From Salinimicrobium sp963739625 (lineage in GTDB: Bacteria; Bacteroidota; Bacteroidia; Flavobacteriales; Flavobacteriaceae), in assembly GCA_963739625.1 (NCBI GenBank), contig CAVUAU010000009.1:1-64000 (forward strand): a stretch of DNA of 64,000 nt. Direction: 5' to 3'. A program made the translations under genes and the position numbers. Positions 63,927-64,000 of the stretch are shown here, piece after piece (within the stretch, counting starts at the first letter, position 1; each line of letters opens with the position of its first letter). The notes under the pieces were generated by a model. That model ran no database searches. It saw nothing but the letters and a program-made list of their open reading frames with translations, and was not told the origin of the DNA.

Positions 63927-64000
63927 TAATTTGATTTTTATATAAATTTTACGAAAACGTTATAGTTGCTTAATTTAATTTGATTTAGTTTTGTTCAGGA

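Overview
The window is chromosomal DNA from a marine-type Flavobacteriaceae (Bacteroidota). This rests on: a SusC/SusD polysaccharide utilisation locus (PUL), a type IX secretion C-terminal sorting domain, flavobacterial families (DUF3078, DUF4286, DUF3109, YwbE), repeated -7 promoter boxes of the Bacteroidota form TAnnTTTG, and moderate GC. The genus cannot be fixed from the sequence; relatives of Gramella, Salegentibacter or Salinimicrobium would fit.

Layout. 1-3.5 kb: tail of a glycan locus (GH29 fucosidase end, lipoprotein BACON-GH5 glucanase, serine hydrolase). 3.5-8.6 kb: a decayed intergenic stretch, a SYLF-domain protein, and a very large outer-membrane fusion protein (phosphoesterase-like, kinase-like and beta-barrel parts). 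8.7-23.4 kb: a beta-glucan (probably laminarin) PUL made of a membrane-spanning regulator, SusC, SusD, PKD surface glycan-binding lipoprotein, GH16 lipoprotein, GH3 and a second GH16, closed by a strong terminator. 23.4-31.3 kb: repeat cluster, tadA, dxs, a DUF3078 protein, a large T9SS-exported protein and dgt. 31.5-35.2 kb: class I ribonucleotide reductase nrdB-nrdA with a 43-residue gene behind it. 35.2-42.4 kb: second repeat cluster, OmpA-family protein, DUF3109, marC, small membrane protein, FAD oxidoreductase, ctpA, dCMP deaminase, HupE. 42.5-49.9 kb: tRNA-Leu, 8-TM protein, prs, rplY, pth-ribF-HTTM, serS. 50.0-54.3 kb: TPR-DUF4286-rsmA-mgtE operon. 54.3-64 kb: repeat block, cupin, HicAB toxin-antitoxin with a clear operator, D-2-hydroxyacid dehydrogenase, DUF305, VOC, MFS, YwbE, NAD(P)-binding protein, acyltransferase, aspartate kinase and GNAT.

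How the parts work together. The PUL genes form a surface capture and degradation line: SGBP and SusCD bind and import oligosaccharides, GH16 enzymes cut the beta-1,3-glucan backbone, and GH3 releases glucose under control of the regulator at 8.7 kb. The nrdAB, dgt and dCMP deaminase genes all act on deoxynucleotide pools.

Two features run through the whole window. First, single-base frameshifts interrupt at least ten genes, including dxs and nrdA; about a dozen lie in susC alone. This looks like residual consensus error, with real susC decay not excluded. Second, a short AT-rich palindrome close to CAAAAATGNCATTTTTG recurs roughly every 2 kb, in both intergenic and coding DNA, and was not found across the PUL enzyme genes.
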